Of a stretch of DNA of 64,000 nt, positions 12,168-23,283 are shown piece by piece. The position numbers and the translations under genes are program-made. The stretch is taken from assembly GCA_032622095.1 (NCBI GenBank), contig CP136065.1:246449474-246513473 (forward strand), written 5' to 3'. This DNA is from Siphonodentalium dalli. Lineage: Eukaryota > Mollusca > Scaphopoda > Gadilida > Siphonodentaliidae. Each line of letters starts with the position of its first letter. The first letter of the stretch is position 1. The notes under the pieces are model-generated. The model searched no databases and had not been told where the DNA came from. It worked only from the letters and a program-made list of their open reading frames with translations.

Positions 12168-13350
12168 CTTATAAAATGTACAAAAGATAAGTAGCATATA
12201 TTTACTTACATTCAAAACTGTAGAAAACAACATGATTGGCTGCTGCTAGCAATATTTATTATATTCTGTTCCTATCTGGAAGCCAAATGCTATGAAAAAC
12301 TAAACAAAGAAAAAGTGTCAAAACAAATGCAAAAACAATGTAACTATTTTGTTTTAAATTTTCACCTTTCTCATGAATGCCCATGATGTTAATCTTTGCC
12401 ACTGAGTGTTTATTTTAGTAATATATGGCTTACATAATCAGTGTTGATGGATTAACATAGCCCACTTAGCCTTACATTAATAACATATGTGTTTGAGTTG
12501 GTAGGTGTCATCACACCATTGTAAACATGACATGTAACCTGACCCTCCTCTAATCTTGTTTTAATGGCAAGTGGTTCAAAGTTCAGGACCAGGGTCATTG
12601 TTGGCATGTTGTGTTGTTTCTGATAGCTGCTATCACTGGTGTGTCAAGAGCCTGTTAATAAAACTCTGCAGTCTGTTATATTGTGTAGTTTCTGAGAGCT
12701 GGCTAGTGTGTGAATAATCTGTGGAGCTCAGCAGACTGTAAACTAGGTTGTTTGTGAACATATTCATATATGTGCCGAATCTGTGGAATAGTGTGGACTC
12801 CAACCTAGCTATAGGCTGTATGTAGACAATTTTATCTAATTCTGGAAATAGGTTGTCTGGATAAATTTATCTGGTGCTGTGAACTTAAAAATCTGGACCT
12901 GTGTGGACCATATTAACCTTAGAATAACCTAGGATATTTCTGGACAAATTCATTTCATTCTGGATTAAACAAATGTTGGACAGATTTTTCTAATACTGTG
13001 ACAAATTTCTGGACTTCTATTGGTTTTAACCCAAAAGATCCGAAATCTTCTCTTCTGTGCATGGATTGATCTATTGTGAAAAGTCTCAAGTGAGCATAGC
13101 TTTATAGGCTGTTTGTGGACAGATTCATTCACCTACTCAACTGAGTTTCCTGAACTCTGCAGGCTGTAACTAAGGTTGTGTGTTGTCAGAACCACCTTAT
13201 TAATGCCTTAACCTTGTTGTTATAATCCACCTGAGTCCGGATTGAGGTGTCTGTGCTTTAGCTCTTGCTCAGCTGTCTGTACTATTGCTTTGACTGAGGT
13301 GTCTGTATTGTAGCTTGGACTGAGGTGTCTGTACTGAACTAGATAGAATC
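12168..13350 (+). other. 5' flank / probable 5' UTR of the zinc-ribbon gene
   Basis: No repeat family is recognised. The stretch is relatively GT-rich, and its last 110 bases carry degenerate repeats of GACTGAGGTGTCTGTA (around 13243, 13302 and 13320) that run up to the putative start codon. A transcription start probably lies here, but no TATA box or initiator can be pointed to with confidence. Confidence 0.35.
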
Positions 13351-13377
13351 ATGTCCAAGATGTTTACTCAGTCAAGG
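13351..13377 (+). CDS. Exon 1 of small Cys/His zinc-ribbon protein gene
   Basis: ATG at 13351 opens a nine-codon exon (MSKMFTQSR) ending at AGG|GTAAGT, a consensus 5' splice site at 13378. The phase is 0, matching the phase-0 acceptor of the exon at 18922. I therefore join them into an 82-residue protein with a 5544-bp intron. The join is an inference from phase, splice consensus, absence of competing exons and the family's usual short N-terminal leader before the first Cys-x-Cys. A transcript read would settle it. The ATG context (AATCATGT) is moderate. Confidence 0.55.
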
Positions 13378-13662
13378 GTAAGTACTTGTATTGTTTGTAT
13401 TGTATATTTTCTAATCTAATAACTATTCTTGCAATGTAGATTATAGTTTAGCAAGGGAGCCTAACTGGCTTAGTAAAGGGTAAGTCAGTATGAATTGTCG
13501 TAAGTAAATTGCTTGTTATGTATGATAACTTACAATTTGTGTTCAGCATTGCTGGAATTGTAAGATGGGGGTTGGGTGGTTTGGCAGAACTTCCAGAAAA
13601 TCACATACTCTTGAGTCAGGTACTTTTTGTATTAAAATAAAGTGTAACTGATTTTGCTTGGG

Positions 13663-14066
13663 TTAACCCTTTACCCAACAAACCGGCCAAAACCGGCCAA
13701 ATAAAGCTTCAACAGCCTAAAATATCTTATGTCTGTCTCAATAAAACCATACAAATATGGATATCATTGGAACCGGCTCATTGACCACATTGTGATGGTT
13801 ATAGTTATGCCCTGTGCCAATGCATTCTCTTATATATGCGAGTCGACCATAGGTCGCCTCGCATATATAAGAGAATGCATTGGCCTAAACAAAATCTTTT
13901 TTTAACACTTTTTACCATTTTTTCTTACATTCTTTAACAATTTTATAGTTTTTAATGTGTTAAGCCAATGCATTCTCTTATATATGCGAGGCGACCTATG
14001 GTCGACTCGCATATATAAGAGAATGCATTGGCACAGGGCCGTTCTGTTGGGTAAAGGCCGGGTTAA
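13663..14066. mobile_element. piggyBac-like MITE, two-hairpin form
   Basis: TTAA at both ends with TTAACCCTTTACCCAACA / GTTCTGTTGGGTAAAGG ends. The hairpin modules lie at about 13817-13884 and 13967-14035. It is the same 404-bp length as the copy at 11547-11950 but in inverse orientation. The right end has a small CCGG insertion before GTTAA. Confidence 0.85.
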
Positions 14067-14456
14067 GCTCTTCAGGTGAATTGTCACGATCAGCAGTCAG
14101 ATATGTTTTCTGAGAAAGTGGGACGAGGACTTGTACTCTCTCATTTATATAGAGAAATTATGGGTCGGGTGGTGACCTGAGGTCAGTGACCTTGACCTAG
14201 TTTTATTTGATATATAGGTTACATTGTACTTTTGTGGGAAGTACATTGTTCACTTAGTTCACAACAACTGGAGATTGTAGTAGAGAATTCACAGTTAAAT
14301 GTTTGTTGATGACGTCACAATGGGTTGGTATATATAAGAGTTGAATATCCTGTATTGTTCCGTAGAATATACTATATTGTTACATTTAGTTCTGGTTTGT
14401 GACATCACAATAGCTGTGCATCCCCGATTGTTTCGCAATGTATCTATTCTTGCAAT

Positions 14457-14760
14457 GTAGCGTTCATAGCTCGTTGGTTAGTGGGCCAACATCTGACCTA
14501 CATCTTCAATGCGGTTGAGGGATCGAACCAATATGGTATCAGTCGGACTTTGTGTCACCATCTGCATTCCCAGTGGGTATCACAAATCAACCGTCGATGC
14601 CATGATCATTGCTCTGATAATGATTCAAGAAGCAAAAATAATCATTATGGGTGAATTTCGTACCCATGCTCCTATTGTAATGCCATGGCCAGGGATGACA
14701 CTACGCCAGGAACACCATCTGATCAGGAGCTGACATGGCTACAATGTGCGCATGTTAAAG
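14457..14760 (+). repeat. Possible tRNA-derived SINE
   Basis: TAGCTCGTTGGTTAGTGGGC (14467) resembles a pol III A box. GGATCGAACC (14519) resembles a B box about 45 bases downstream, the usual tRNA spacing. A 3' body follows, ending near GCGCATGTTAAAGATCC. It cannot fold into a convincing functional tRNA by eye. The 74-codon frame here is incidental. SINE identity is an inference; target duplications were not found. Confidence 0.35.
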
Positions 14761-15040
14761 ATCCATATTGTGGCAACAAAGTCACTGGTTCAGCAAAAAT
14801 TCCTGGACAAATTCAAAATCTGGCTATAAACTGCCTATATGGGAGCTAGCAGTGCCACATACAGATATATAGATAGATTATATTTAATAGGCAATTGTTC
14901 CGTCTAGAATGCCATTTATGGATTCCCTCATTATCATCAAGTTCTAAAAACTATACAAATCCTGGATGGTTCATATAAGCTTCTTAAATATGAGTATCCA
15001 GATATTAAATGTATTAAGAAGACAACAAGAATGAACCATA

Positions 15041-15140
15041 TCAAGTCTGAGTTTAGTGTGACTGTCATTTGCAGAAAGAGGTCCCCAGAGGGTGAATTTA
15101 GCCAGTAAGCATCACAAAATTCACCCTCTGGGAACCTAGT
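15041..15140. mobile_element. Fragment of hAT-like MITE (single hairpin)
   Basis: Starts TCAAGTCTGAGTTTAGTGTG and includes TGTCATTTGCAG, GAGGTCCCCAGAGGGTGAAT and the returning ACCCTCTGGGAACCT. It is one hairpin arm pair of the family seen intact at 23022-23275, truncated on the right. Confidence 0.65.
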
Positions 15141-15184
15141 ACTTTTTGCCATCAAGTCATTTAAAGGCACACATAATGATTGAA

Positions 15185-15350
15185 TCCCCAGATCACACTA
15201 TATCACATTATATCACATATCACATCATATCACATATCACATTATATCACATTATATCACATTATATCACATATCACATTATATCACATATCACATATCA
15301 CATTATATCACATCATATAACATTATATAACATTATTTACAACATATTCT
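15185..15350. repeat. TATCACAT(TA) microsatellite/minisatellite
   Basis: About 165 bases of alternating ATATCACATT and ATATCACATC units of 8-10 bp, decaying to ATAACATTAT at the right. It opens a spurious Ile-Ser-His frame. Confidence 0.9.
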
Positions 15351-15559
15351 ATATTATATACGATTTTAAAAGGAAGCTCCAAAACATTGTATTATCAACT
15401 TACCCGGTTGAACTGTGACTGTTGTTTAATAGTCGAGGTGCAGACATGTGTTCTGTGCTTAATTTTGGTCTGGACTACACAGTCTATTATTCTCAATGGA
15501 AGGGGAATAAATATATCTCCTAGTTTTTGTACACAATTTTGAAAAAAGGTGGTATTACC

Positions 15560-16845
15560 GGTATGTAATCAGTCTGTCTGTCTTGTCATCCGTCTTGTCC
15601 ATTTAACATTTTTGGTTTCCGACTGATAACTCCAGTTTGGACTATTTGATCTGAACCAAAGTTGGTATGTGTATTTCCTAGCTAAAATTACAGGCCAAGT
15701 TCAAATATGGGTTCAGTCCAATTATTTTTACATGAGTTACGGCCCTTTTTCGACTTAGAATTTTGGCAAAAAAAAACTTTCTGATTTCTTGAGGTTGGCA
15801 GGTAGGAAATTTCTTTTTGGGCTAATTTTGTTTTCTTCTTCAAATTCCATCTGTAATACAACATATTCTAAAAACAAGATAAAAGTTGGTATTCTCAATA
15901 CCTTTGTATCCAGTTGCTGAAGTTTCTGACAGAAAACTAGTTTTATATCTGACAATATGTATACCCAGAATATGCACCAGAAAGTTTGGAGTGATCTGAG
16001 TTCCAAGACTTTTCAAGGACACGAAAATGCTATCTCCCGTGGCTCATGGAACCGTGACACAATTTTGCGCAATACTGTACATGACAACATTGATACTATC
16101 GGCACTGCTAGCAAAAGTCTGGACAACTTCTGTGCCATCATGTTGACATCGCATTTTCACCTGGCCGTGCGACTCTCACAACAGATTATTCATGAGATTG
16201 GGATTCATCTGCAACCTCAAATACATGTACACATGTATTTTAATAGAAGTAAATTGTTTTTGAAAATTATTGCTGCTTGATGTAAATATAGTATATAGAT
16301 AGTATATATATATATATATAGAATATTCATACAGTTTATATATTTTCTCGAGTATGATTCAGCAAATGGGGGACCAAGCTATAGCGAGGTTCCCCATTTC
16401 GCTAAATCATTATGAGCAAAATAAATGTGTTTTACATGTCAATTACATGCATAAATTTTCGAAGAAAATGGGGGGTATACTGGATTGACTGCGTCCGTCC
16501 GTCCGTCACGTTTTCTCCTTCCGTTTGTCCGTCCGTCCGACCTCATAACTCGAACAACTATGAACTGATTTCAATAATTTTTTGTATGCAATCTCCTTAG
16601 GACGGTCTCTCCGCATGATGTTAATTGCGGGTCGGTCCGACTTTTTTTTCTCCAAGTTACGCTTCTTTTTCGACTTATTTTGACTTAATAAATTTAACAA
16701 ATATGAACCGATTTCAATAATTTTTGGTATACATGCTTCTCACAATACCCTCTCTACATGATGCGGCTAGGGATTGGCTCAGACTGTTTTTCGTAATATT
16801 ACACCTCATTTTCGACTTATTATGACTTAGAAAATTCTGTCTGAC
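15560..16845. repeat. Dispersed repeats of the TCCGTCCG / 'cccttttTCGACTTA' type
   Basis: Two diverged copies (about 15568-15780 and 16430-16840) share CTGTCTGTC or GTCCGTCCGTC tracts, AACTATGAACTGATTTCAAT-like text and TTACG(G/C)CCTTTTTCGACTTA. The same theme returns at about 18404-18600, 32216-33130 and 49950-50190. A (TA)n run lies at about 16300-16320. The 15755-16280 frames have no family resemblance and are not called as genes. Confidence 0.5.
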
Positions 16846-18403
16846 TTAACCCTTTGAACCCGACTGGCCGCAAAAGCGGCCAGCCAGAAAACGTTCATAC
16901 ACCCGGCTGGCCGCAAAAGCTGCCAGCAGCATTCAGTGACATCATAAACCTATGTAGCATGACATACGTGTTATAACCATTGGTATATCCACTCATATCT
17001 ATGTAAATGATCCCAAGGAACTTCAGCTGTGCCATGGGTGCATGTGTATGAGTTTGTTGCCGACTAGTTGGGGTAGAAAAACATGCGCATGCGCACAGCG
17101 CAGAATTCAACAAACGTACATTATTTGAAGCGATTCGGGTAAAGCTCTACATTGTTGCGCGGTTCGCAGGATTGTAGAAAGACACCATTTCGATCACTCT
17201 TTTTTGTTTAAATTAGTATTGCATACATAATCAGTGTTCTGTCATATGTGAGGAAGACGCACACAGTTTCTTATTTGAGTCGATTTGTTTCGCGCATGCG
17301 CATAGGATAAAATCATAAATGAATGGATTTTTGTGAAATGATACAATCACATCAAGGATCTCCATAGTACATAAATTTGCGTTATACAGCTGCACGTTTT
17401 GACATTGCACCAGAGTAGTACTGTGGAAATGGGTTGCATGGTCACAATACCATCTAGTCCGATCTACTTGCGCGTGCACATTACAAACACGTGGTCAAAT
17501 CGTGCATTATTGAGCAATTATGTAAAGTTTAAGACTCGTGGCACCATTTGAACATGACCATCACCGTGCCCTATAGGCGATGTATAAAACGGGACGTAAT
17601 GCCATTGAATGCACAGGGAAGTGGTGTCATTCGATCACTTGGGCTATATGCTTAGCAACCATTGATACCGTTAATACAAACTACATGTAGGTTCAATTTT
17701 CTGACCTGATGTATCTGCAGTTTCACAATAGGGTATTGACTGCATAGAAAATGCCGTTTCTTAATAATTGCATTATACTTTCAGTCCGGGTAGTTGCTTA
17801 GAAACCGTTACCAGGGAGTGATCGTGTGGCAAAGTATACTGTTCTAAAAAGAATACACAGTGGCCCATGGGAATATACCTGTAAAATTTCAGACCTGTAG
17901 CACCATTTGAACATAACCATCAGCATGTGCATGCCAAATATGTCTAAATTGGGGCATAATACAATTGGATTCACAGGGCAATGGTGTCATTCGATCATTT
18001 GGGGTATTTGCTTAGCAACCATTGCTACCCTTAAATACAAGTTAGGATCAGACTTCTGGCCAGATATATCTCAAATTTCACAATAGGCTGTTGACTGCAT
18101 CAAAAACGCAATTGCCTTGGGTTGAATTACGACCGTAAAAGCTATAATTGTATTTTACTTTCAATATCGGGTAGATGCCTAGCAACCGTTACCAGGGAGT
18201 GACCACGTGGCAATGTAACCAGATCGTAAAATAATCTAGTGGTCCATGGGCAACATACATCTAAAGTTTCAGAAATGTGACACCACTTGAACATAAACAA
18301 CACCATACATCTAAACACTGCATGGCCACAATATAAAAAATACCACTGGGAGCCCAGGGTCAGGGTGTCGATCATTGTGGGGAGCCAGGTTTCAAAGGGT
18401 TAA
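16846..18403. mobile_element. Large non-autonomous TTAA-flanked element, 1558 bp
   Basis: Begins TTAACCCTTTGAACC (16846) and ends GGTTTCAAAGGGTTAA (18403), so a piggyBac-type TTAA insertion. The left subterminal region has GGCCGCAAAAGCGGCC and a near-repeat. The interior contains about 350-bp direct repeats, each with CACCATTTGAACAT and TGCTTAGCAACC or TGCCTAGCAACC (around 17540, 17900 and 18270). No transposase frame is visible. It lies inside intron 1 of the zinc-ribbon gene. Confidence 0.7.
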
Positions 18404-18921
18404 TAACTTTAACAAATATGAATCGATTTGAATAATTTTTTCTGTACAAGCTTCTTGTGACACCAACCATATCGATCAGGCCAAAACAAACAACTTTTCT
18501 GTTTCCTATAATATTGAGAAATTTTCCAGACAGGCAGCGATTTTTTGTTTGTTTAAAAATCTTGGATAAAAACATGTTATCCCTTGTTCATTCACTCTGC
18601 AGCAAGATCTCTACCAATGTTGAGCTTAATAACCCACTTATTTTTGCTTTTGGGATTGGGAAACCGATAAATATTCACATTCACACTCTATAGGTAACTA
18701 TATAGACTAGCTTTCTGGAGAAAATTGAAAAAATAAATTGAAGCAGGCAAACAAAATCTCAGCCAGGCAGGGTATCGGAAACAAAGAGCTTTTTTTTGGC
18801 CTTAGCAGAAGCTCCTGTTGACGGGTGTTACTCGAAAATATTCAATTTATATCTCAATTTACACCGAAATTTCACCATCTTTTCAGATTTTCAACCAACA
18901 AAGTTATCATTTCTTTTAAAG

Positions 18922-19143
18922 GTGTGGAAGCAAGAGTTTGACACATCAACATGTCAATGTAACCGAGGAGTCAAGAATATTCTGTGCAGGACATGCGGCC
19001 ACATATTCCAAGGTCGTGTCAGGGTCAAGTGCCCATTTCACCCGAACGTCATCCATCTGATGGACGTAGAGAATTGCCCGAACTGCTGTGCCGACCACCT
19101 CAAAGAGTTCGGTCAAGATGTCCAGAGAAATGCTAACGAATAA
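18922..19143 (+). CDS. Exon 2 (terminal) of small Cys/His zinc-ribbon protein
   Basis: Opens in phase 0 after acceptor TTTCTTTTAAAG, reading VWKQEFDTSTCQCNRG, and stops at TAA (19141-19143). In the joined 82-residue protein the potential metal ligands are C20, C22, C31, C34, C46, H49, C61, C64 and C65. Their spacing is CxC, CRTCGH, KCPFHPNV, CPNCC. I recognise the RTCGH...GRV...CP.HP..I.LMD...CPNC pattern from the uncharacterised animal family represented by Drosophila CG13380. A zinc-ribbon fold is likely; molecular function is unknown. There is no signal peptide or membrane segment. The frame extends upstream of the acceptor to 18796 but loses family resemblance there, supporting the splice. 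It is the only clearly conserved complete gene in the window. Confidence 0.8.
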   Translation: MWKQEFDTSTCQCNRGVKNILCRTCGHIFQGRVRVKCPFHPNVIHLMDVENCPNCCADHLKEFGQDVQRNANE

Positions 19144-19241
19144 CCAGATTCAGAATAGACCGATTGCTCAATTATGAGCAAGTGAAATATTTCAGACATG
19201 ACGTCCATTGAGATGTGAAACAAAGAGATAGTGATGGCCAT

Positions 19242-19247
19242 AATAAA
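19242..19247 (+). promoter_or_regulatory. Polyadenylation signal AATAAA
   Basis: Canonical AATAAA lies 99 bases after the stop codon of the zinc-ribbon gene and is followed by TGTGTTGCC, a GT-rich stretch suited to cleavage factor binding. It marks the likely 3' end of the transcript. Confidence 0.6.
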
Positions 19248-20029
19248 CCTTTGTGTTGCCTTATGGAAATATTCCTGTTGATTCCAGAGTTCTGTTCATT
19301 TGCATGAGGATTAACCCAAAGGAGCGGGGTGTCTGCAGATCCAGATTATTGATTTGCTGATATTTTTGCCACTACGACAGATCTTTTAGTCTGGCGAAAC
19401 CAGATCACAGTTGACCAGTCTGCCATGGCAGTGTTGTGTTCATGTTTTCAAATATTTTATACTGTTGTTTATATATTTTCAGGTTTGGGTTGAACTTGAT
19501 TTTACAGTGAGTAAAGAACAGTAATGCCCTAAATAATCGACTCCTTAACCACAGCAGAATTATGGGTAACTTTTCAGGATTTAGTCGGAAATATGGCTTG
19601 TTGCCATTCATCAGAAAGCACTGTGAGAGCTTTCCAATGAATGGCAACAAGCCATATTTCCAACTAAATCCTGAAAAATTTCCCTTAATTCTGCTGTGGT
19701 TATTAAAGGAGTCAATTACTTTGGGCATTACTGTACATACAATGCAATACTGATGTGTTCAGCATTGCTAGAATTGCAAGATGGGGGTGGGGTAGTTTGG
19801 CGGAACTTCCAGAAAATCACATACTCTTCAGTCAGCTACCGGTACTTTTTGTGAATTTTTGTGATAATCCCAAAATCATATTTCACACAAATTATTCAAA
19901 ATGATGATGTTCCCATCACCTTCCACCCCCATCATACTCCACCATTGTCCTCACACGCTTGGGAATTTCAAGCTAAACACTCTATATTTATTATATTAAA
20001 CAACTGGACATGCTCAACCAGTTTTAAAT
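19248..20029. other. Intergenic stretch
   Basis: Apart from the mariner-like MITE at 19518-19735 I see no exon or named repeat. About 19750-19850 (GTGTTCAGCATTGCTGGAAT-like text through ATCACATACTCTTCAGTCAG) closely repeats 13540-13625 in intron 1, so it is a short dispersed or segmental repeat. Confidence 0.5.
19518..19735. mobile_element. Mariner-like palindromic MITE, family C
   Basis: ACAGTAATGCCCTAAATAAT left arm and GGGCATTACTGTA right arm flank the standard AACTTTTCAGGATTTAGTCG core. The centre reads AGAAAGCACTGTGAGAGCTTT. The left TA has mutated (GAACAGT), so this is an older copy. Confidence 0.75.
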
Positions 20030-20760
20030 TGTTTTTAGGCAAGAAATTCCTTCTAGAACTGAGAGAGTATCATGGTTGACCCTGTACCCTGACACCCATG
20101 CACCCTCCCCATTGTACCATGTAACATCCCTGTCCCCTTTGACACTCCTGCACTACAGTACATGTCTGAATTACCACTTATAAAATTGCATCAAGGTTTA
20201 CTACCACCCACACACCATCCCCATCCTGCACCCCACCTCCAATCTGATAGTCTATATAAGCTTGACTTCCAACTCTCTCTCTCCAGAACCCCCACACACT
20301 CTGCTCCCGTAACTCCCACTGGCATCCCTGCCCTGCCTGGCAATGTTTCAATGACACTATATTAGATTGTATCATGGATGGTTGACTTGGTACCCCCTCC
20401 TCCTCCTCCATCGCCCCTCCATCATCTCTCTGCCTGCACTGCCTGGCATGTCTTAATTACCTGTATAAGATTGTATCCTGGTTGACTTGCCCCCCCTCCA
20501 TCGCCCCTCCATCATCCCTGCACTGCCTGGCATGTCTTAATTAGTAATAATTACCCTGTATAAGATTGTATCCTGGTTGACTTGCCCCCCCTCCATCGCC
20601 CCTCCATCATCCCTGCACTGCCTGGCATGTCTTAATTACCCTGTATAAGATTGCATCCTGGTTGACATGCCACCCCTCCATCGCCCCTACATCACCTCTC
20701 CATCCCTGCACTGCCTGGCATGTCTTAATTACCCTGTATAAGATTGTATCCTAGTTTACT
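20030..20760. repeat. Minisatellite with CCCCTCCATC core
   Basis: Units of about 84-95 bp containing GCCTGGCATGTCTTAATTA (at about 20441, 20525, 20620, 20713), GTATAAGATTGTATCCTGG and CCATCGCCCCTCCATCA. More degenerate C-rich units extend leftward to about 20030. Frames across it are not genes. Confidence 0.8.
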
Positions 20761-21109
20761 TGGCCTCATTGAATGCTTAAATAAACACATATGTTTTTTT
20801 GGAGCCATGATGAACACAATAAGACCAGAGGCCGCACCCTAAGGCTCTATTTACCTCCTATCTGATCAATATCTTACACAAGATAGTTGTCCTGGGTAAG
20901 TAGGCCTGCAGTCCTTATGTCCCAATAACACAGCTCACTTAACAAAGACAAAAATACCTATTTACCTACAGCCAGAGGGCACTCCCTTGCACTTAATTAC
21001 TTACCAGAGTCCAGTAATATGATGCCTAATATCCATATTAATATATATTTACTGACCTTGATTTTGCATATCAGATTTTCCAAATTATTTCAACGAGACT
21101 TTAACCTGT
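20761..21109. other. Unassigned AT-rich stretch
   Basis: No exon, repeat family or inverted repeat is recognised here. Confidence 0.5.
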
Positions 21110-21390
21110 TCATGACGGCAGCTGCGCTGGTGATGTTCACCCATTAGTCACCACGTTAATGCATTTTTTCTTCTGCAAATTAGGGGATATAGAAACTGAA
21201 CAGAACTCAAAAAGTAACTAAAAACAATGTTAATTTGAGACTATAGATACTTCTCAGAAGATGAAGCCTAAGCGTAATGAGGTCCCCAGAGGTGAATGTG
21301 GTGACACTAGCCCACTGTGTGGGGTAGCATCACTAAATTCACCTTCTGGGGACCTCATTCTGCAAATGTAAGACACTATTTCAAGGCTTG
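21110..21390. mobile_element. Half of a full-length hAT-like MITE
   Basis: The central unique segment of the family (CTGCAAATTAGGGGATATAG, TTAATTTGAGACTATAGATA) is followed by one hairpin (GAGGTCCCCAGAGGTGAAT ... GGGGACCTCATTCTGCAAAT) and the end CACTATTTCAAGGCTTG at about 21390. The opposite hairpin is missing. Confidence 0.65.
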
Positions 21391-21474
21391 CATTCCAAAT
21401 ATGTTTTGAGATACTAGTACTTCTTAGCACATTATGTATACATAATTTTATGGTTTGAGCTGAGCCATGTCCAT

Positions 21475-21726
21475 TTAACCCTTTACCCAACAAAACGGCC
21501 AAAACCGGCCAAATAAAGCTTCAACAGCCTAAAATATCTTCGGTCTGTCTCAATAGAACCATACAGATATGGATATCATTGGAACCGGCTCCTTGACCAC
21601 ATTGTGATAGTTACAGTTATGCCCTGTGCCAATGCATTCTCTTATATATGCGAGTCGACCATAGGTCGCCTCACATATATAAGAGAATGCATTGGCACAG
21701 GGCCGTTCTGTTGGGTAAAGGGTTAA
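21475..21726. mobile_element. piggyBac-like MITE, single-hairpin form
   Basis: TTAACCCTTTACCCAACA (21475) to GTTGGGTAAAGGGTTAA (21726), 252 bp. It carries only one ~69-nt hairpin (about 21628-21696), with one change in the stem (TCACATATA). Otherwise the arms match the two-hairpin copies. Confidence 0.85.
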
Positions 21727-22217
21727 ACAATGATAAATCATGCAGTATGTCTCAAGAAGACGGCCCACTTAAGAAAGGACCCATTTACCTACAATCAGAA
21801 GGCATTCATGCTCTAAATTACTTTCCAGTATTGATCATTGTGTATCAATGGTAATGTATATTGAAATATATCTATATATAATAACATTCAGCTTGTAATT
21901 AGAGCTATCTAATAAGGGTTCTTAATTACATTCATAAAATAATCTTCCACACTTAATAACTCTCGAGAAAGGTTTTTGTTCTACTCTGACTATAGAGTGT
22001 GTCCTTTTCAAGAAGCTGTGCCCCCTTTTCCCTTGTTTACTCCCAGCGCCCCTGGCCAGGGCTGACCAAATCATTCCTAAAACTTGCCAAATGAAAAGAC
22101 AAGATAAAATCTCTCGATCACTATAGAATACCTTTTAAAAGTTATCATTCCGTTAAAGATGAATGAAGGTTGAAGTAAACTTTACTAAAAGCGCTGCATA
22201 CATTATAGTATTTGTCT
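21727..22217. other. Unassigned stretch
   Basis: No gene or repeat family is recognised between the two MITEs. Confidence 0.5.
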
Positions 22218-22676
22218 CAAGCCTGAGTTTAGTGTGCCTGTCATTTGCAGAATGAGGTCCCCAGATGTTGAATTTAGTGATGCTATCCCGCATAGCGGAC
22301 TAGTATCACTAAATTCACCCTCTGGGACATCATTCTGCTTAGGCCTCATGTTCTCTGGACAGCTTCTTTATTATCAAATTTCTATAGAAACTTATTCACA
22401 TAGATTATTTTTCCTTTTTATTTAGTTTCTCTATATCCCCAAATTGGCAGATGACACATTGCACAATCGAGGTTCCAAATGGGTGTACATCACAATATTC
22501 ACCATTTAGAAACTTAAATCTGAGTATGTCTCCCATAGCAGATGAGGCCTAAGAAGAATGATGTCCCCAGAGGGTGAATTTGGTGATGCTAGCCCGCTAT
22601 GCAGTATAGCGATCAATAAATTCACCCTCTGAGGACCTCATTCTGCAAATGACAGGCACACTAACCTCAGGCTTTT
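22218..22676. mobile_element. hAT-like MITE, full-length two-hairpin form with centre
   Basis: CAAGCCTGAGTTTAGTGTGC left end with complementary right end (22676). It has two hairpins (about 22251-22340 and 22555-22652) separated by a ~210-bp unique centre containing TCCCCAAATTGGCAGATGAC. No coding capacity. The flanks have diverged, so no target duplication is readable. Confidence 0.75.
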
Positions 22677-22801
22677 TAAATATAAATACATAACCTTAAT
22701 CAAAATAAGAGGTACTAATTCTTAAATATATTTATATTATTGGACCCATATTCACAATAAAAGCCATGGCCTAAGTATTCTAACCACACAATAATTTTAG
22801 G

Positions 22802-22895
22802 TACAGTAATGCTCGAAATATTTCCGACTAAATCCTGAAAAGTTACCCATAATTCTGCTGTGGTTAAGGAGTCGATTATTTCGAGCATTACTGTA
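22802..22895. mobile_element. Mariner-like MITE, family C, shortened 94-bp form
   Basis: TA-bounded TACAGTAATGCTCGAAATA and complement. It keeps only one strand's worth of the core (TCCGACTAAATCCTGAAAAG to CTGCTGTGGTTAAGGAGTCG) and lacks the central palindrome. Confidence 0.8.
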
Positions 22896-23021
22896 CCTAA
22901 AAAGCCTGAGTTTAACAAAGGTGACCCATCGGCACTAAAGCAGTTAAGATGAGCATAGTACTAAAGAGACTGAGGCAGTGCTAAAATCATCAGTCACACA
23001 GAATCAATATAGGTATGATAG

Positions 23022-23275
23022 CAAGCCTTGAAATAGGGTGTCTGTCATTTGCAGAATGAGGTCCCCAGAGGGTGAATTTAGTGATGCTACCCCGCATAGT
23101 GGGCTAGCATCACCAAATTCACCCTCTGGGAACCTCATTCTGCTGAGGTGTAAGCAGAATGAGGTCCCCAGAGGGTGAATTTGGTGATGCTAGCCTGCTA
23201 TGCGGGGTAGCATCACTAAATTCACCCTCTGGGGACCTCATTCTGCAAATGACAGACACCCTATTTCAAGGCTTG
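23022..23275. mobile_element. hAT-like MITE, 254-bp two-hairpin form
   Basis: CAAGCCTTGAAATAGGGTGT to its exact complement, flanked by a perfect 8-bp target duplication TATGATAG (23014-23021 and 23276-23283). Eight-bp duplications and CA(A)G...CTTG ends place it with hAT. Two hairpins of about 90 bp abut at GCTGAGGTGTAAGC; the unique centre is absent. Confidence 0.9.
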
Positions 23276-23283
23276 TATGATAG

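Larger units (their letters stand above)
13378..18921 (+). other. Intron 1 of the zinc-ribbon gene
   Basis: Donor GTAAGT at 13378; acceptor TTTCTTTTAAAG ending 18921, with a good pyrimidine run. The intron carries a two-hairpin piggyBac-like MITE, a possible SINE, a hAT-like MITE fragment, a TATCACAT microsatellite, mollusc-type dispersed repeats and a 1.56-kb TTAA-flanked element. Short stretches between these (14067-14456, 14761-15040) show nothing recognisable. Confidence 0.5.

Noticed and set aside
8776..14035. Regularly recurring hairpins considered as a CRISPR-like array
   Set aside because: Spacing is irregular, each hairpin sits inside a transposon with TIRs and target duplications, and the genome is eukaryotic.
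14467..14530. Functional tRNA gene
   Set aside because: A- and B-box-like text is present, but the arms do not pair convincingly and a SINE-like body follows.
15957..16280. 107-codon frame on + in the intron
   Set aside because: No family resemblance; lies beside dispersed repeats and a TA run.
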